From NCBI GenBank assembly GCA_905160935.1, contig CAJHZI010000548.1, positions 1,641,001-1,705,000 of the forward strand: a stretch of DNA of 64,000 bases, in the 5' to 3' direction. Origin of the DNA: Enchytraeus crypticus. Its lineage: Eukaryota; Annelida; Clitellata; Enchytraeida; Enchytraeidae. The position numbers and the translations under genes are program-made. The notes beneath the pieces are model-generated. The model saw nothing but the letters and a program-made list of their open reading frames with translations. It was not told where the DNA came from and ran no database searches. Shown here in pieces: positions 21,401-38,699 of this stretch (its first letter is position 1; each line of letters starts with the position of its first letter).

Positions 21401-24400
21401 GACTTGACGACGTCACTGAAGAACTTGTGAACGGCACACGAGTCACTCTTGGCTCTCTGCATTCTCAGCCTCGAAAGTCCAATCAACCTGTTGGCGTATC
21501 TCGACAGAGAGGTTTCATCGTCGTCATCCACATCACCAGGACTGGCTAGCTCGGCTCTGTACAGACCGTTCAGTATTGCCACCTCCACGTACTGTGCAGA
21601 CATCAACACGAACGTAAAATACGCAAAATCAGCGACAATTGGAACCGCACTGCTTGCGCATTGCAGATATATACGTACTACACAAATAACAACAATACGT
21701 TATAAGTTCTGAGGAGCAAACCTAGTTATGTTCTTGACAATAACTATCTAACAGTTGCCATGCAAGATAAGTTTTGCCATGAAACTTATCTGTTCAGATA
21801 TATGTTCAGATATCTGAACAGATAAATTTGATCGTGTGTGGGCTCGTCAATTTTGAAAACTGACAAGACAACTGATGACTTAGTCTCTCCACACAATATA
21901 ATACAATATAGCACAAACAACATTATCCATACAACTATTCATTATTCATATTATTTGTTCAGGGAGTGCGAAATGTGTAAAAGTAGAAGAGGAGAAAGAA
22001 TATTTGTTTCTTTAACTACATGAAGATTTCTATTGCTGGTATAATCTGCGCTGAAATATTCTGAAAACTGAAAGCACTAGCCTTCCAGAAATCTTCATAG
22101 CTCTTCATCGTGGTGAAGGTGAAGGTTATCATAGGACTTCCGGGCAGAGAGGTCTCAGTTTTGTAAATCCTGTTCTCTACAAACTGAGCCTTGACAGCAC
22201 TGGTCATGTAGTAGGCGGCAGGTTGTAGCAGAGTAAATACCACTACGATACAATGAAATACAATAAAATACATTAAAATACATTAAAATACAATGAAATA
22301 CAATACAATAAAGTACACGTCACGGCATTTGTCATGTAGTAGGCGGAAGGTCGTAGCAGAGTAAATACCACTACAATTCAATTCAATACAATATATACGT
22401 CACGGCATTTTAGGTTTAACGTTAAGATCCTATATCCATTGATCCTTATTGACTGGAATCTTTGAATTTCGTATATACGGAATCACTAATTACAATATTG
22501 TCTCTAAAAGCCATATGGCTATTGCTCTGAAATTATTTGACAATGGCCAACAACGTCTTTTACTTTTACTTAAATATATCCAATCTGCTATGGATTGAGC
22601 CGGTAGCATGTTGACAAACTGTCCAACCGAGTATGTCACTCGGTACAGGGCTCTAGTCTAGAGCTCTAACGTCATTTATAGGCTTTCAAGACAGAATGCT
22701 AATGTGGGCTTTGAACCCATCTCTTTCCGCCATAGGTCTCAAGTTTGGCCCTCTTTCCTTGGATCTTGGACTTGCGCTGTTTCGATCTCCCTTTCTCTTG
22801 TGGTCTCTGTATACTCAGTCATCATCGTGTAGTGCTTTAGCGCCTGTTTATGTAGATGCTGCAAGAGACGTCCCTGACATTACCTTATGAAGAGGAAACG
22901 GACGTTAAATTCTTATTGATTGATTGAGTAATTTACTACTTAAAAGCAAATAAAACAACAAGAAATAGTACTTCTGTTGTTACTGACAGCTTGTAGGACT
23001 GTTTATACCTGCGAGAAGGACAGCGGTGTAGATGACGTGAAACAAGAGCTCATAGAACTCGAACAAGACTCTCTTAAATCTTGCGGGAGACGCCGAGTAG
23101 TCAACCTTTTCACTCGCTTCCTGTGCACGTTCTTCCGTTGATTTACCTTCGAATAATAAATTTTAGAGTAAAATTAAACAATGAAAACAAGAATACAACA
23201 TAGATGAACAAACATGAAGGTAACATCGAGCAAATTTATTTAGCCTAAGCGTTAATCCAGATAGTTGCTTCACTTGTAAGGCAACTTAGCGTAGACAGTC
23301 CACCCGGTAGGCGGGTTAGAGGGCACTCCTCAACGATATGCTTCATGTTTTGCGATTGGCCGCAGTCGCAAAGCGGCGAATCACAAATACCCCAGCGAAA
23401 CTCACTATCTCTGCATCTACCATGACCCTTACGGAAACGATTCAAATGGCACCAACTTCCTCTGCAGAGATTCATTCCTGGTAGCGCTTGAGACGGATCC
23501 TGAACCAGATGGTGGTTTCTAACATCAGCGACTGACCACTTTAATCTCCACTGGGACAGAGACGCCAAGGGATCACATTGCTGCAGTCTCCCAAGCAGGA
23601 TATCGAGATTTGAGTCTCTTCGGAGGAGGATTAGAAAAGTCCAGTGATAAAGGGAGGGCATGATTTTCACGGACCCTCTGCAGTTGCTTGTGTGTTATCT
23701 CCTTTCGACGGATATGAGGGGGCAGTATGTTACAAAGAACTGGGAGCCACAGCGTTGGAGTAGATTTGATTGTCCCAGAAACTATGCGCATGGAGTCATT
23801 TAGACGCGCATCGACGAGTTTTGTATGAGGCGAACTTTCCCATGACGGACAGCAGTATTCAGCCACCGAATAGCACAGAGCAATCGCTGATATTCTTAAT
23901 GTGACTGCATCCGCGCCCCATGTTGTTCCCGCCAATTTCTGCAACAGATTATTTCTTGACTTATTTTTGCTGCCGTTTTACTCAAATGCTCCTTGTACGA
24001 CAGCGTACGATCCAATGTAACACCAAGATAAACCGGTAGAGGATCAAAGGGTAGCTGTATACCATCCATCGAGCAAATGTCAGTATACCTAGTAAAAGAT
24101 AGATACAATACTCAATTTTGCTACTATTTAGTTTGTTGTTTGTTATTGTTACAATTGCTATAAATGACACATGTAGTTGCCTCTGTAGGTCTTCAACTGC
24201 CTTTGTTCCAGAGGCAGTTGAAGACCTATCTTTTTCATCTCTTTTCCATCCAGTGTCCATGAGTTGCGAACAGCGCCTAAATCTCCTTTTCTTTAATTCC
24301 GCGTATCTTGGTACTGATTTTCTGAATTTTGGAATTTGCACCGTTTTGGCCTTACTTTTGTTCGCTGGCTTGGATTTGACTCAATAGTTCTCAATGTTGT

Positions 24401-24586
24401 CACTGATGACAATGGCACTCTAATTGTTTTTATTGTTATTCTGTTTTGTTTTGTTTTTCTTGTTATTATTACTATGTAGTGTTACTCCAAAATAAACTTG
24501 GGTAAACCTTTCTGTTTAAAGGAATCTCCAAACTTGACTTTTCTCTCAGCGTTCTCGGGCTCGACTTCTTGCAGTCTTTGAGACAT
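12402..24586 (-). CDS. Polycystin-2-like TRP channel (12 exons)
   Basis: Exons, 5' to 3' on the minus strand: 24586-24508, 23146-23009, 22242-22082, 21591-21317, 20736-20512, 18650-18488, 17736-17473, 16422-16241, 15069-14853, 14339-14284, 13778-13670, 12608-12402. All junction phases agree and the product is ~691 aa. Reading: short basic N-terminus; S1 (~47-70); the large extracellular polycystin domain (~80-300) with ENRIYKTETSLPGSP, DFWKYVEVAILNGLY and NGGGYVVELPPSR; S2 to S5; pore helix and selectivity filter FLVILGDF (L504-G505-D506); S6 (~521-547) with FFLAIISDTY; then a C-terminal coiled coil (exon 12, QLQKNISEVMQTVEQ). In other animals PKD2 proteins form cation channels in primary cilia and ER. 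The S2-S3 linker looks ~10 residues short and no EF-hand is seen. Exon 3 uses a GC donor. Exon 12 is read to the stop at 12402; AAG|GTCAGT at its end is donor-like, so a further exon could exist. Least certain are exons 10 and 12. Confidence 0.92.
12661..13204. repeat. 136-bp tandem repeat, four copies
   Basis: Copies start at 12661, 12797, 12933 and 13069, each 136 bp and nearly identical (copies 2 to 4 almost perfect). The array sits in polycystin intron 11. Each unit has two TTACCTGGTA-type motifs, which on the gene strand read CCAGGTAAA, like a splice donor. Confidence 0.95.
13333..13525 (-). mobile_element. GAT-tail SINE-like copy
   Basis: A reversed copy: degenerate (ATC)n tail, GCGCTTACCAACC, CGCCTTTTACGACACGTACG and CCCGGACACAAC. 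Located in polycystin intron 11. Confidence 0.7.
13596..13660 (+). mobile_element. SINE-E 3' fragment near exon 11 donor
   Basis: GACGTCCCTGACATCGG followed by GTATTAAATGATTGATTGAT, a diverged copy of the TTGATTGATT-tail SINE. It is antisense to the channel gene and its tail ends about 8 bases from the exon 11 donor (13669-13668). Confidence 0.65.
13870..14075 (+). mobile_element. SINE-E copy, TTGATTGATT tail
   Basis: It ends CTTATGGAGAGGAACCGGAC, then GTTAAATGCTTATTGG and TTGATTGATT. The 5' limit is approximate. Located in polycystin intron 10. Confidence 0.65.
15525..16240. repeat. 12-bp donor-like minisatellite in intron 8
   Basis: Nearly 60 copies of a 12-bp unit, GTTAGTAGATGT on the gene strand, starting immediately at the exon 8 splice donor (GT at 16240-16239). 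Every intact unit repeats the GTTAGT donor hexamer. The first ~200 bases stay open in the exon 8 frame (Leu-Val-Asp-Val repeats). Occasional 14-bp units shift phase further in. Confidence 0.95.
16869..17045. repeat. 21-bp minisatellite in intron 7
   Basis: About 8.5 copies of GGCTCAGTAATAACAATGCT plus T. As 21 is divisible by three, the array stays open on both strands, which makes spurious ORFs. Confidence 0.95.
17221..17415 (+). mobile_element. SINE-A with LINE-type 3' tail
   Basis: tRNA-like head, B-box (GATTTCAAATCCTG) and core GAGGAAACTGACGTTA, followed by a 3' end ATTTGGTGAAATAAAGAT that matches the LINE ending at 11445. It is antisense in polycystin intron 7; the tail ends ~55 bases from the exon 7 donor. 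Confidence 0.9.
18663..18870. repeat. ATTG-rich repeat next to exon 6 acceptor
   Basis: TTGATTGAATTGAT-type repeats with three copies of TTGCAGAATCACTTAGG at 18666, 18761 and 18848. It begins ~15 bases from the exon 6 acceptor, so the acceptor-proximal part of the intron appears duplicated. Confidence 0.8.
19319..19440 (+). mobile_element. SINE-A copy
   Basis: GCCAGTGGCGACGTCGGTAA, B-box-like GGGGTTCATATCC and core GAAACTGACGTTAACATT. It lies in polycystin intron 5, antisense to the gene. Confidence 0.85.
19588..19790 (+). mobile_element. SINE-B copy (AG-tail family)
   Basis: GAATAGACCAACCGTTAACT, then TGTTGTAAGAGACGACTAA, AGCCTTTGTGAAGGAATTAA and TTGATCTATGAAG. The AG tail is lost. Located in polycystin intron 5. 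Confidence 0.7.
20140..20505 (+). mobile_element. LINE C-terminal fragment, AG tail
   Basis: Translation shows a LINE endonuclease-RT C-terminus (WFRRRMKTIRWTDKV, NEEVLNGVRLNRQLLD, EGKRVRGRPRHR), then CCTTCCAGTAGGAAGTGCAC and (AG)n. It is antisense to the channel gene, and its tail ends only 5-6 bases from the exon 5 donor. Confidence 0.85.
20745..20830 (-). mobile_element. SINE-B fragment
   Basis: CCTTATGTAGCCTATAGCTT and GGTTTCCCGTTGTCTTCCTC, the internal part of SINE-B in reverse, just upstream of polycystin exon 5. Confidence 0.6.
22640..22935 (+). mobile_element. SINE-E copy, TTGATTGATT tail
   Basis: A possible B-box (GGCTTTGAACCCATC), then GACGTCCCTGACATTACC, GAGGAAACGGACGTTAAAT and TTGATTGATTGAG. 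It is antisense in polycystin intron 2; the 64-codon frame inside is not a host gene. Confidence 0.7.
23225..24108 (-). mobile_element. Jockey/CR1-like LINE 3' fragment
   Basis: Read on the minus strand it gives YLGVTLDRTLSYKEH, QKLAGTTWGADAVTLRISA, CPSWESSPHTKLVDARLN and a cysteine knuckle WGICDSPLCDCGQSQNMKH. The coding is split over different frames, with at least two frame changes, so it is a decayed copy. AATAAA occurs near its 3' end. It lies in polycystin intron 1 in the sense orientation. Confidence 0.85.
24186..24228. repeat. Perfect 17-bp hairpin
   Basis: Arms TAGGTCTTCAACTGCCT (24186-24202) and its exact reverse complement (24212-24228) with a 9-base loop, at the start of a family D repeat. 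Confidence 0.85.
24230..24475 (+). mobile_element. Family D retroposon 3' end
   Basis: GGAATTTGCACCGTTT, then TTCGCTGGCTTGGATTTGAC, GATGACAATGGCACTCTAAT and a TTGTT-rich tail. It matches 29505-29585 (+) and 54255-54440 (-). It is antisense in polycystin intron 1, with its tail ending ~30-40 bases from the exon 1 donor. Confidence 0.7.
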
Positions 24587-26825
24587 TGTTACTGTCGATA
24601 CAGAATAACTAACCTTTAATTTATTCAAATTCAATATTTATTTCAAATTATTTACTTAATTCATTCAAACGAGGCTTTACATACTAAAAGCAATCAATTG
24701 AAATTGTCGTAACTTCTGTAAATAATAAACTAACAACATATTATGACGCTACAAAAATGGATGAATTTAAAATCGAATTTAATAGTTTAAAAAACTTTTG
24801 CTATTATTTAATAGTTCTTTTACATATACAATTAATTACGAGTTTTCAGTGCATCGTGTGTATTAAATTGTGTATTGTATTTACAAAGTACAGGTTACAA
24901 ACTAACCCTAAATTAAAATTAAATATGTAGAAAAATCGTGTATGCAAAGCCCTCTCTCCTATACTATGGTAACGGTTAATCCTAAAATCCTATTTCCATT
25001 TTAAACAGAAAATATATATTTAAACCGGTATTTACCATATATTTTGAAGCTTGAATGTTAGAGAAAATGATACTAATAAGCTAAATGATTCCATTGAGAG
25101 CATATTAGGATAGATCGAAAAATACTTGGACTGAAGAATTAAAAACATTTACTACACACATCGTAGTAAATCATCATCTATGGTGATATCTTTCACCTTA
25201 ATGCTATGTATTCAAATCACTGGACAGCTTGTAGTTACGTTTTCGTTATACCAGTCCTGTGAATATTCTAAGTATTAGGCTAGACTGGAATTGATTCCAG
25301 GACCTCAGGAACTTTCAATAACTCATGACTCTACCTCATCCTCTATCCTCTGAACTTTGAACTATATATGTACTCTAAAAATATTCGTGTAAAAAAATGA
25401 AAAGAAAAGTTGAGGATAGACCTGATTGGAAGAGCTATATGCCATGGTCGTGACGTAATGCAAACACTGACAGAGATTTAGTGACAGTTCAGGATATCGC
25501 TTCCTCTGTATTGTACTTCTATTGATAATGGTGACTAGCAAACATTTACACGTTCAACTCGCTACATCCATTTTACCGGTTCAATGATGATCCACACATT
25601 TGTTTCCGATCAATTCTATCGAAACTGTCTAAGACTTTCTTACGGCTAAAGTCTATAGATAAAAGTTTAACAGCTATTTCATAAAGATGTCGACTTCGTA
25701 GAGTTATCATTGGGTTCACCAGTGCAGTGCTTTCTAATGGAGTCAAATCAGACTTTGACTAAATATCTACAAATTTAATTTTAGGACTAAATTCAGAGAA
25801 AGAGATATCACATATTCGAACAATTGATATCGCAATAATTAAAAACATACTAGAGAGTCGCTTTGCTTATTATTTAAGCAAAGCTTAAGTATTTGCTGTA
25901 GTATTCTAGTATTTGCTAAGCTGTAGTATTTGCTAAGCTGTAGTATTTGCTAAGTATTTGCTGTAGTATGCTGTGCTATTTGCTAAGCTGTAGTATTTGC
26001 TAAGTATTTGCTGCAGTATTCTAGTATTTGCTAAGCTGTAGTATTTGCTAAGTATTTGCTGTAGTATTTGCTATTTGCTAAGCTGTAGTATTTGCCAATA
26101 AAATAAACACAGTAACTTCAGTTCATTTAGAAATTGACGAAACTTTAAGAGTAACGATGTTAACACATATATGCTGCATATAACATTTCTATATCGTATA
26201 ATATTTCTTAAAATATACAGTTAATACAGACTACATAGAATCATTGAGAAAATTTAAATCCCAAGCTCTCTTTAGGAGCTAGACAAAATTTTCTTTGTTA
26301 AAGCTTAACTAATAGACGCTTTTAATATTTAACGTTTCTAATCTCTTCGTACTGTCTAATTCTGCTGAATTTCATTTCTGCAGTAAGTCCAGTAGGTTGA
26401 TGTTGAACTTGTCATAAGCCTCCAAATAAATATTACAACGCCATGTCGTCTATTGATACAACGAATTTTAAATATAGACAAATGAACATTCATAGCAGTA
26501 TACTTAACAAATAATAAAAATCGCTAAAGTCAATTAAATATTGACTCTCTTGAATTGGACGCTACATTTTATAAAATCACACGAATCAAGATAATTTCCT
26601 AAAATAAAAACTACTTTAGGGGTTTTTGATTAATCCGGGGTTTCTGACTAATCTGGGGTTTTTAACTTCCAGTGATGCTGGAAAGGATAGAGAAACTCTT
26701 CCCCTCTGCATACTACATCAAACTTCAATCTTTTCTAGAATAAAAACAATTGTCAGATAAATTCTAAGGAAACAACAGTTAACTATCTCACAAAAAGAGC
26801 AGTGATGATGGCCATTTATATCAAA
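24587..26825. other. Intergenic, polycystin promoter / TEKT3 3' side
   Basis: It lies between the 5' end of the polycystin-like gene and the TEKT3 stop codon, both on the minus strand. Promoter elements of the former and the TEKT3 3' UTR must be here, but I see no clear TATA box or poly(A) signal. The only structured part is the minisatellite at 25860-26100. Confidence 0.5.
25860..26100. repeat. GTAGTATTTGCTAAGCT minisatellite
   Basis: Variable-length copies (about 12-25 bp) of TGTAGTATTTGCTAAG. It lies about 1.3-1.5 kb upstream of the polycystin start codon. Confidence 0.85.
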
Positions 26826-32712
<5,887 letters not shown>

Positions 32713-32757
32713 GGCGATCCTGTCGTCATCGTTAAATAATTATTTATTATTTATTTT

Positions 32758-32960
32758 TAGTCATCATCATCATCATCTTCTGTTGACTCCCAGTTTAAGT
32801 AGAGTCGGGATTCGAATAGACAGTCTCAAATCCTTTCTGTCTTACATCATATCATCCATCAGCCAATCCTCTATTTGAGACCGTTCCATTCGTTTAAATT
32901 TTTGTAGCAATTTCTGGAGCCTAGGCGCTCACCAACCTAATACCCTTTCTGACGTTGGTG
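32758..32960 (-). mobile_element. GAT-tail SINE-like copy
   Basis: (ATC)n, CCAGTTTAAGTAGAGTCGGG, GAGCCTAGGCGCTCACCAAC. It lies just upstream of TEKT3. Confidence 0.8.
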
Positions 32961-34540
32961 AGGAACTTATTATATATTGCTAGTATATTACTTAAATATA
33001 TACATTGCTATTATCTAATCTGTCTAGTTTTCGTCCAATGATCGATTGTCTGTGTCATAAGGGTTCTAAAGGTGCGCAATTCATTGTGCCGAATTAATGA
33101 ATTCATCACTATGAATTAATTAATTTATCACGTTGAATTATTGAATGCGTTCCTTATCCGATATACCGTTCTTTATACTATTATATTTTGACCAGCTTAG
33201 CTTGATATCTTATCCATGATGTCATCTTGTGCAGGCAATAAAAATGAGAGATTCTATCAAACATTAATATCTGATGACGTTTATAATAGAGCGAGATGAG
33301 AATTGTTGCTCAATAAATATTTATATAATAATCATTTTAGATTGGCGAATTTTAATATATATCCTATAGATAGATATTAGGCCTATTAGTTTTCAGTGGA
33401 AAATCTGTTACATATTAGCACAGAACTCGTTCATTTTCCTTAAAGGCATTCCTTTATTATATTTTATTGGTAGAAGCGGGTATTTAATTTACGAAAGCGT
33501 TTAATGCTAGTGCTGGAATTAGGAATTCTAGTTAAGTTTCCTATATTTCATATATATATTCCTATATTTATGATCCTGTGTTTATGTGTGTATCTGTGTG
33601 TATATATTTATGTGATGCATATTGAACCTGTCTGTTTTTGACGAATAAAGAAATGAATATATATTTATCAACTTATTATTTAGAGTATATAAACAATTTC
33701 CTCAAATGATCACAATTCTATATAATTAAACTCATATGGTTCTCTATTGCATATCGAATCTCAAAATGTACAAACCGTTTGAAGTTGTTTTCTTTTAAAT
33801 GTCTTCTTTGTTCTTTAGTTGTCTTCTTTGAAATGGTTCTGTATAGTAAACACTTAACGCTTGTGACGTTGAAAGTAAATTGAAAGACTTGTAAAATAAA
33901 ATGTAATGTTACTGCGCAACGATGATGATGACTTGCACTATACATATTCCATAAATAAATAAATACAATAATACGGTCTGAGGTAAAATGATCAACTATG
34001 TTGGTATCAATCAATTTTTATGCCATGCACATGTTAAAATCGCTAGGCAACATATTCCATCATTTGCGGTGAAACCAGTCCAGTAAATACCCAGTGTGAA
34101 TGTATGGATGTAAAATTTATTCATAATTCTATATGTTTGAATGTCTGTATGTAATGTGAATGACCTGTGAATGTGAATGTTGTAAATTGATAATAAGGTA
34201 TTAATCAAGCGTAGTATGTATTTAATAATATAAGACTTTACTATCTGATGTGCTTGCCAGGGATATGAACCTTTACTGGATCTTATTGACTGCACACCGT
34301 GAGAAGATGAATATAAAGTTTTGTCCTTAATCATCAGATTGGGATGTGTACCTGGTTCTGCATATCTTACACTCGTTCCTAAAATTGTATTCACATTTCT
34401 TGATCATTCGCAAAGTTCACTGAATGATAAAACGTCAGCACTTTCCTCAATCTCTCAATATCACTCTCACTCTCTCTTTCCTTCTCTCTCTGTCTCTTCC
34501 GTCTCTCCTTCTTTCTCTAGTGTCCTGTTAAGTAACTATT
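32961..34540. other. Non-coding, one SINE-C fragment
   Basis: AT-rich, without a recognisable exon. At 33977-34110 a SINE-C 3' portion (AAATGATCAACTATGTTGGT, AACCAGTCCAGTAAATACC) matches 37530-37745. A (TC)-rich run lies at 34460-34515. Confidence 0.5.
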
Positions 34541-34549
34541 TAATATTCT

Positions 34550-34695
34550 CTATCTAGTGTTCTGCCAATTGGAAGGTCCAAAGTCCATATTCATACTCAG
34601 CGTAAGTTTTTATATTAGTTCTTGTTCAGTCGCCTATTGCGACACGTGCAGTTAACGGTTGTACTGTTCTTCGGTGTCAAGGACACAACACGGGA
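34550..34695 (-). mobile_element. SINE-B copy
   Basis: AGTGTTCTGCCAATTGGAAG, CAGTCGCCTATTGCGACACG and TGTCAAGGACACAACACGG in reverse. Confidence 0.7.
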
Positions 34696-34699
34696 AAAT

Positions 34700-36160
34700 A
34701 CAATATAATACTATTCTTCTAGAATTGCAAACTTCAATAATTTTGCTGTGGTTGACATGATGCTTTTAATCTTACGATTGCATGGTCAATTTGGTAGCAA
34801 ATTTTCACGACATGCAAGGGCTACGGGTTCGTAGCCCAATCGGACCGTCACTAGCAGTATCGATAGAGAAACGTCGGTAAACTAACTGTATGTTTAATAT
34901 CAATAATTCACTATCAAGTAACCCGGCTGTCGTTTCGATTTAGTCATCAGTTCTTCTTACTAAAGTAAATCAGTTCAGAGAGTTAATTCTGCAGCCAGTG
35001 ACTAGCAGCACCACTGTTAGGAAGCTCTAACAAGATCAGAAGATTAATCGTGCGTCTGTGCTGAAGTGGAATAAACTCAGATGAGCAAGAGTACCGTGAA
35101 CCATGAATTGTAGATAACAAATAGATAAAAGACAACAATTGATAAGCGACTGATAAACTATTTATAATAAATACAGGTATGTGTAAATATGCGACCTACG
35201 TCATGCGCAAAATTAGCTGTACAAAATAATTTATACCTACAATTTGTTATAGACGTTACTATTTTTGGAATCGGATATTTTAAAAGTGTTCTGAGCTGTA
35301 GCATTTATATAAAATATACTGATACATGTATCATTTAGAAATATTAAAGGGAAATAACAAGCAGACAAATGTAAGTGGCATTATTTATTTTAGTAAAAAT
35401 TATAAGCATACGTTTCTTCCTATTTAGGTCATTTTTACACAAAATACTTGAGCTAAGTTTAAATGAAACATTTTATTATAGTATATGCAAGCATGATTGA
35501 AATACTTAGATTTGAAATTCTACCGATAAAACACAACGCAACGGGTGTTATTACTTTACATATTCTTTCAATATAATAGTATATAAAATAATATTTCAAC
35601 AAAGCCATGCATCTGAACGATTCTTGATATGCGTGGTGGGTTGAACTTTAAGGGAGCAAAATGTAAAAGATTAAACCGCAAAACTTATTAGTTTTGTTAA
35701 GAATAATAGCAAGGCTTTCACAGCTTTCTCATTCTGAAGTATTACAAACTTTATCCCGACCATTAATACTTAAAAAGCACGAATTAATGAGCCTCTGGTG
35801 AAGAAATCCTTTTATGAACTAATCAAGATATACTATGAATAGTCTATCGCCTCTCCTTTTTTTTTTTTTTTCTGTGCTGCGACAGCGTAAATTTAATGAG
35901 ATAATTTTCACGGCTCAATTGAACTTAAACACCCCGAGCTGCCAAAGATTCAATCGATGTGTTCATAAGAACCGAGTGAAAATGTCATCTACAGCAAAAA
36001 CAAATATTAAATTGCAAATGAATAGTAAACTATTGAATATCAGACTGTTGAAGAATTTATATCTACATGTATATGTTGTCTCTATAACTCTTTGTCTCTA
36101 CAAAACGTTGTCTGCCGCATACAACAATTTTCACAATTTAAATTTCATTCTACACTGTAA
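34700..36160. other. No gene seen
   Basis: AT-rich. The 111-codon frame at 35835-36170 begins with a poly-T run, has no recognisable domain or splice context, and is not supported as a gene. Confidence 0.5.
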
Positions 36161-36164
36161 TTGC

Positions 36165-36235
36165 CATTGACGTCCCTGACATTGCCTTATGGCGAGGAAC
36201 CGGACGTTAAATTCTTATTGATTGATTGATTTGCC
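36165..36235 (+). mobile_element. SINE-E 3' end
   Basis: GACGTCCCTGACATTGCC, GAGGAACCGGACGTTAAAT and TTGATTGATTGAT tail. Confidence 0.75.
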
Positions 36236-36239
36236 TTTT

Positions 36240-37525
36240 AATAAAGACTCCGATTTATTGATATAGATTAAATACTGGTTCAATGCGGTCAGATTTCGAA
36301 TTTCGGTTTGACACATTTTCAACACAGTTGTGCAATACAGCTTAACTAAAAATATCTTATATAACATATACACATAGAAAACAGCACCGCAAATGGCACA
36401 CTAGATTACTATGTACATTGAACAGGATTTAATTTGACAACGATTAACACACTTAATAAAATAATATTGCATAGTTCGAGAATTCACGAATTTCAACGAA
36501 TTTCAATTTTAATTACTAGTTTATGAGAAAGAGAATTATAAAAGACATTATTTAGAAATTTTAATTATAAATTTTTTAATAAATTAAGCGATAAACAAGA
36601 TTAAATTACTTTTAAGAAATATTGTTTTACGGGTTAGTTTGAAAGTCTTGCGTACATTCCAAGTAATAGGCCTATACTGAAAAGTGTTACAAGAAATTTC
36701 GGAAAAAAATTGAAAGTTTCTTGTTACTTAAATCATTTTTGAGAATTTAATTTCTGTAAATAAAATAAAAATTCTTAAAAATTACAATTCGTTGAAATTC
36801 ATGAGATATTTGGAATTCGTCAAATTCAATTTCCGAACCAGCTAATATTCGTAATTTTATCTAACAATCCACGTACGAGAAACATTATTGTATTAAACAT
36901 TTACAATACAGTAAGAGTCAGTCACGCCGTATAAATAATTGTATGCAAAACAAAACAAATTGGCCGATATGCCACGTATGGTTGTACTATGTTTCTGTAG
37001 TCAAAATTTACGACGTATTAGACAGAGAAATATTTTTATGTTTACAAATGAAATATACTCGTCATGATATTATTAGAGTTTTGACAAAATATTTTTATTT
37101 GATGCAATCATTTGAAATATTCGAGAGGTTCCTAAGAATCAAAGTTAAGGTATAAAGTTATCCTTAAAATTACATGGAAATGGCTTTAAATATGAAGTTT
37201 TGACACATATTTATTATGAAACAAAGATTATCTGTCAAAAAGTCCATAAAGAACACTTGATAGATTTTGATATTAGTATAAAGTTTATAATAAACAGCAT
37301 AAGACATTTTTTATTATCGAAAGCAGTAATTAATTGGTGAATGCCAAGGAATTCATTTCGTGACATTTAATAGCATTAATATACTGTATGTCGTTTAATC
37401 TCAAAGGTTATTGATTTACTTTGCGACAGCAGAACTGACGACAAACCATATCTGAAATTTCGCAGTTTTGCATTTAATACTTTGCAGTAAGTTTTGTAAT
37501 AATAATAACACACATTATAGTGAAA
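36240..37525. other. No gene seen
   Basis: AT-rich sequence without repeats or coding signal that I can support. Confidence 0.5.
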
Positions 37526-37529
37526 TGAT

Positions 37530-37745
37530 CAACTACTTTGATATCTATCACTTTTAATACCATACGTTAAATCCGTTAGGCAATTTTGTCAATTTTCCAT
37601 ATAGCCAGTCCAGTGAATGTCCGAGATTTTACTCCCAGATCGGCGCGGCTGGGATTCGAACCCACGAGGGTTCAATTCACCTCAGGATCTGTCATTTAAA
37701 ACTTCAAGACGTTATCTACGCCTCTAACCATTACGCTATTGAGAT
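37530..37745 (-). mobile_element. SINE-C, a second tRNA-derived family
   Basis: On the minus strand it starts AATAGCGTAATGGTTAGAGG (A-box) and has the B-box GGGTTCGAATCCCAG, then a unique body ending GTAGTTGATCATTTCA. Related 3' ends occur at 33977-34110 and about 63690-63750. Confidence 0.85.
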
Positions 37746-37749
37746 ATTC

Positions 37750-38699
37750 AATAAGGAAATGATACAATAAATTGACTAGGCTTATATCTGAGGGCACATA
37801 ATCAGACTGCAACTTGTAGGATTTAGGCATTATGAGAAAAAGTATGTTAGCGTACCGTTTGGATCAATCTATGAAACTTAGTGATGGTTTTAACTTTTTT
37901 CCCAAAATGTTCATTAAAACTTATAGATCTATTTCAATTTCACGCTACGTATTCTGCTTTGCACCAAAATATATACAGCATTTATAATCAGTTATTTAAA
38001 GTGGACTACACCGAAATTTCACCGGATGATTAAAAAACAGTAAAATCTTTACCTCTAAATGTAATTAAGGAATTAATAACAATGTGAATTTATAGAGTAA
38101 AATTCTAGTAACAAATCGTTACTTGCGTAAGTAACTATTGTACAATATGATACAGTAACTTATAAATTATTCCTACTATGGACTTCTAGTTAAATTTTCT
38201 AATTTTAATAATATTCAACGACTGGACTGAAGTAGAATTATAGGGTACATATCTTATGAATATAACTACGCACGAATAAATTTAAAACGTATAAAACGAA
38301 AATTATTTAATATATTATTATAGAAATATAGACGATTTATTAATTTCAATAAAATATTATGCATTTTGTGGTCACCGAGTTTTTATTCGGTATTAAAATG
38401 AGCTATCAGTCTTTTTCATCTTAATTTAGTTTTAGAAAGCTTTCATATTTTTATCAGTCTAGCTTGACGTAGAAGAGGAATTTTTCCACTAGAACTAGAT
38501 CAACTTAGATGTGGGTCTACATGTTTCAATGGAAATGAGCATAAGACTCTTGGTCGCCGTCATACACTAAAATATTATATACATTTAAATTAATTAATTA
38601 AATATCGTTATTGGAATTTTATTTAAACCTATCGGAATTTTTCTAAGCTATATTAATTTTGCGGCCGATTATTTTGGTAAGAAACCTAAGGAATAACAT
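37750..38699. other. Non-coding 3' flank
   Basis: 3' flank of the phosphatidyltransferase gene, AT-rich. No distinct element was identified. Confidence 0.45.

Noticed and set aside
22696-22890. 64-codon ORF as a host exon
   Set aside because: It lies inside a SINE-E copy antisense to the polycystin gene.
37640-37745. Possible tRNA gene
   Set aside because: A- and B-boxes are present but the body continues into a dispersed repeat with related 3' ends elsewhere; treated as SINE-C. The same holds for SINE-A heads.
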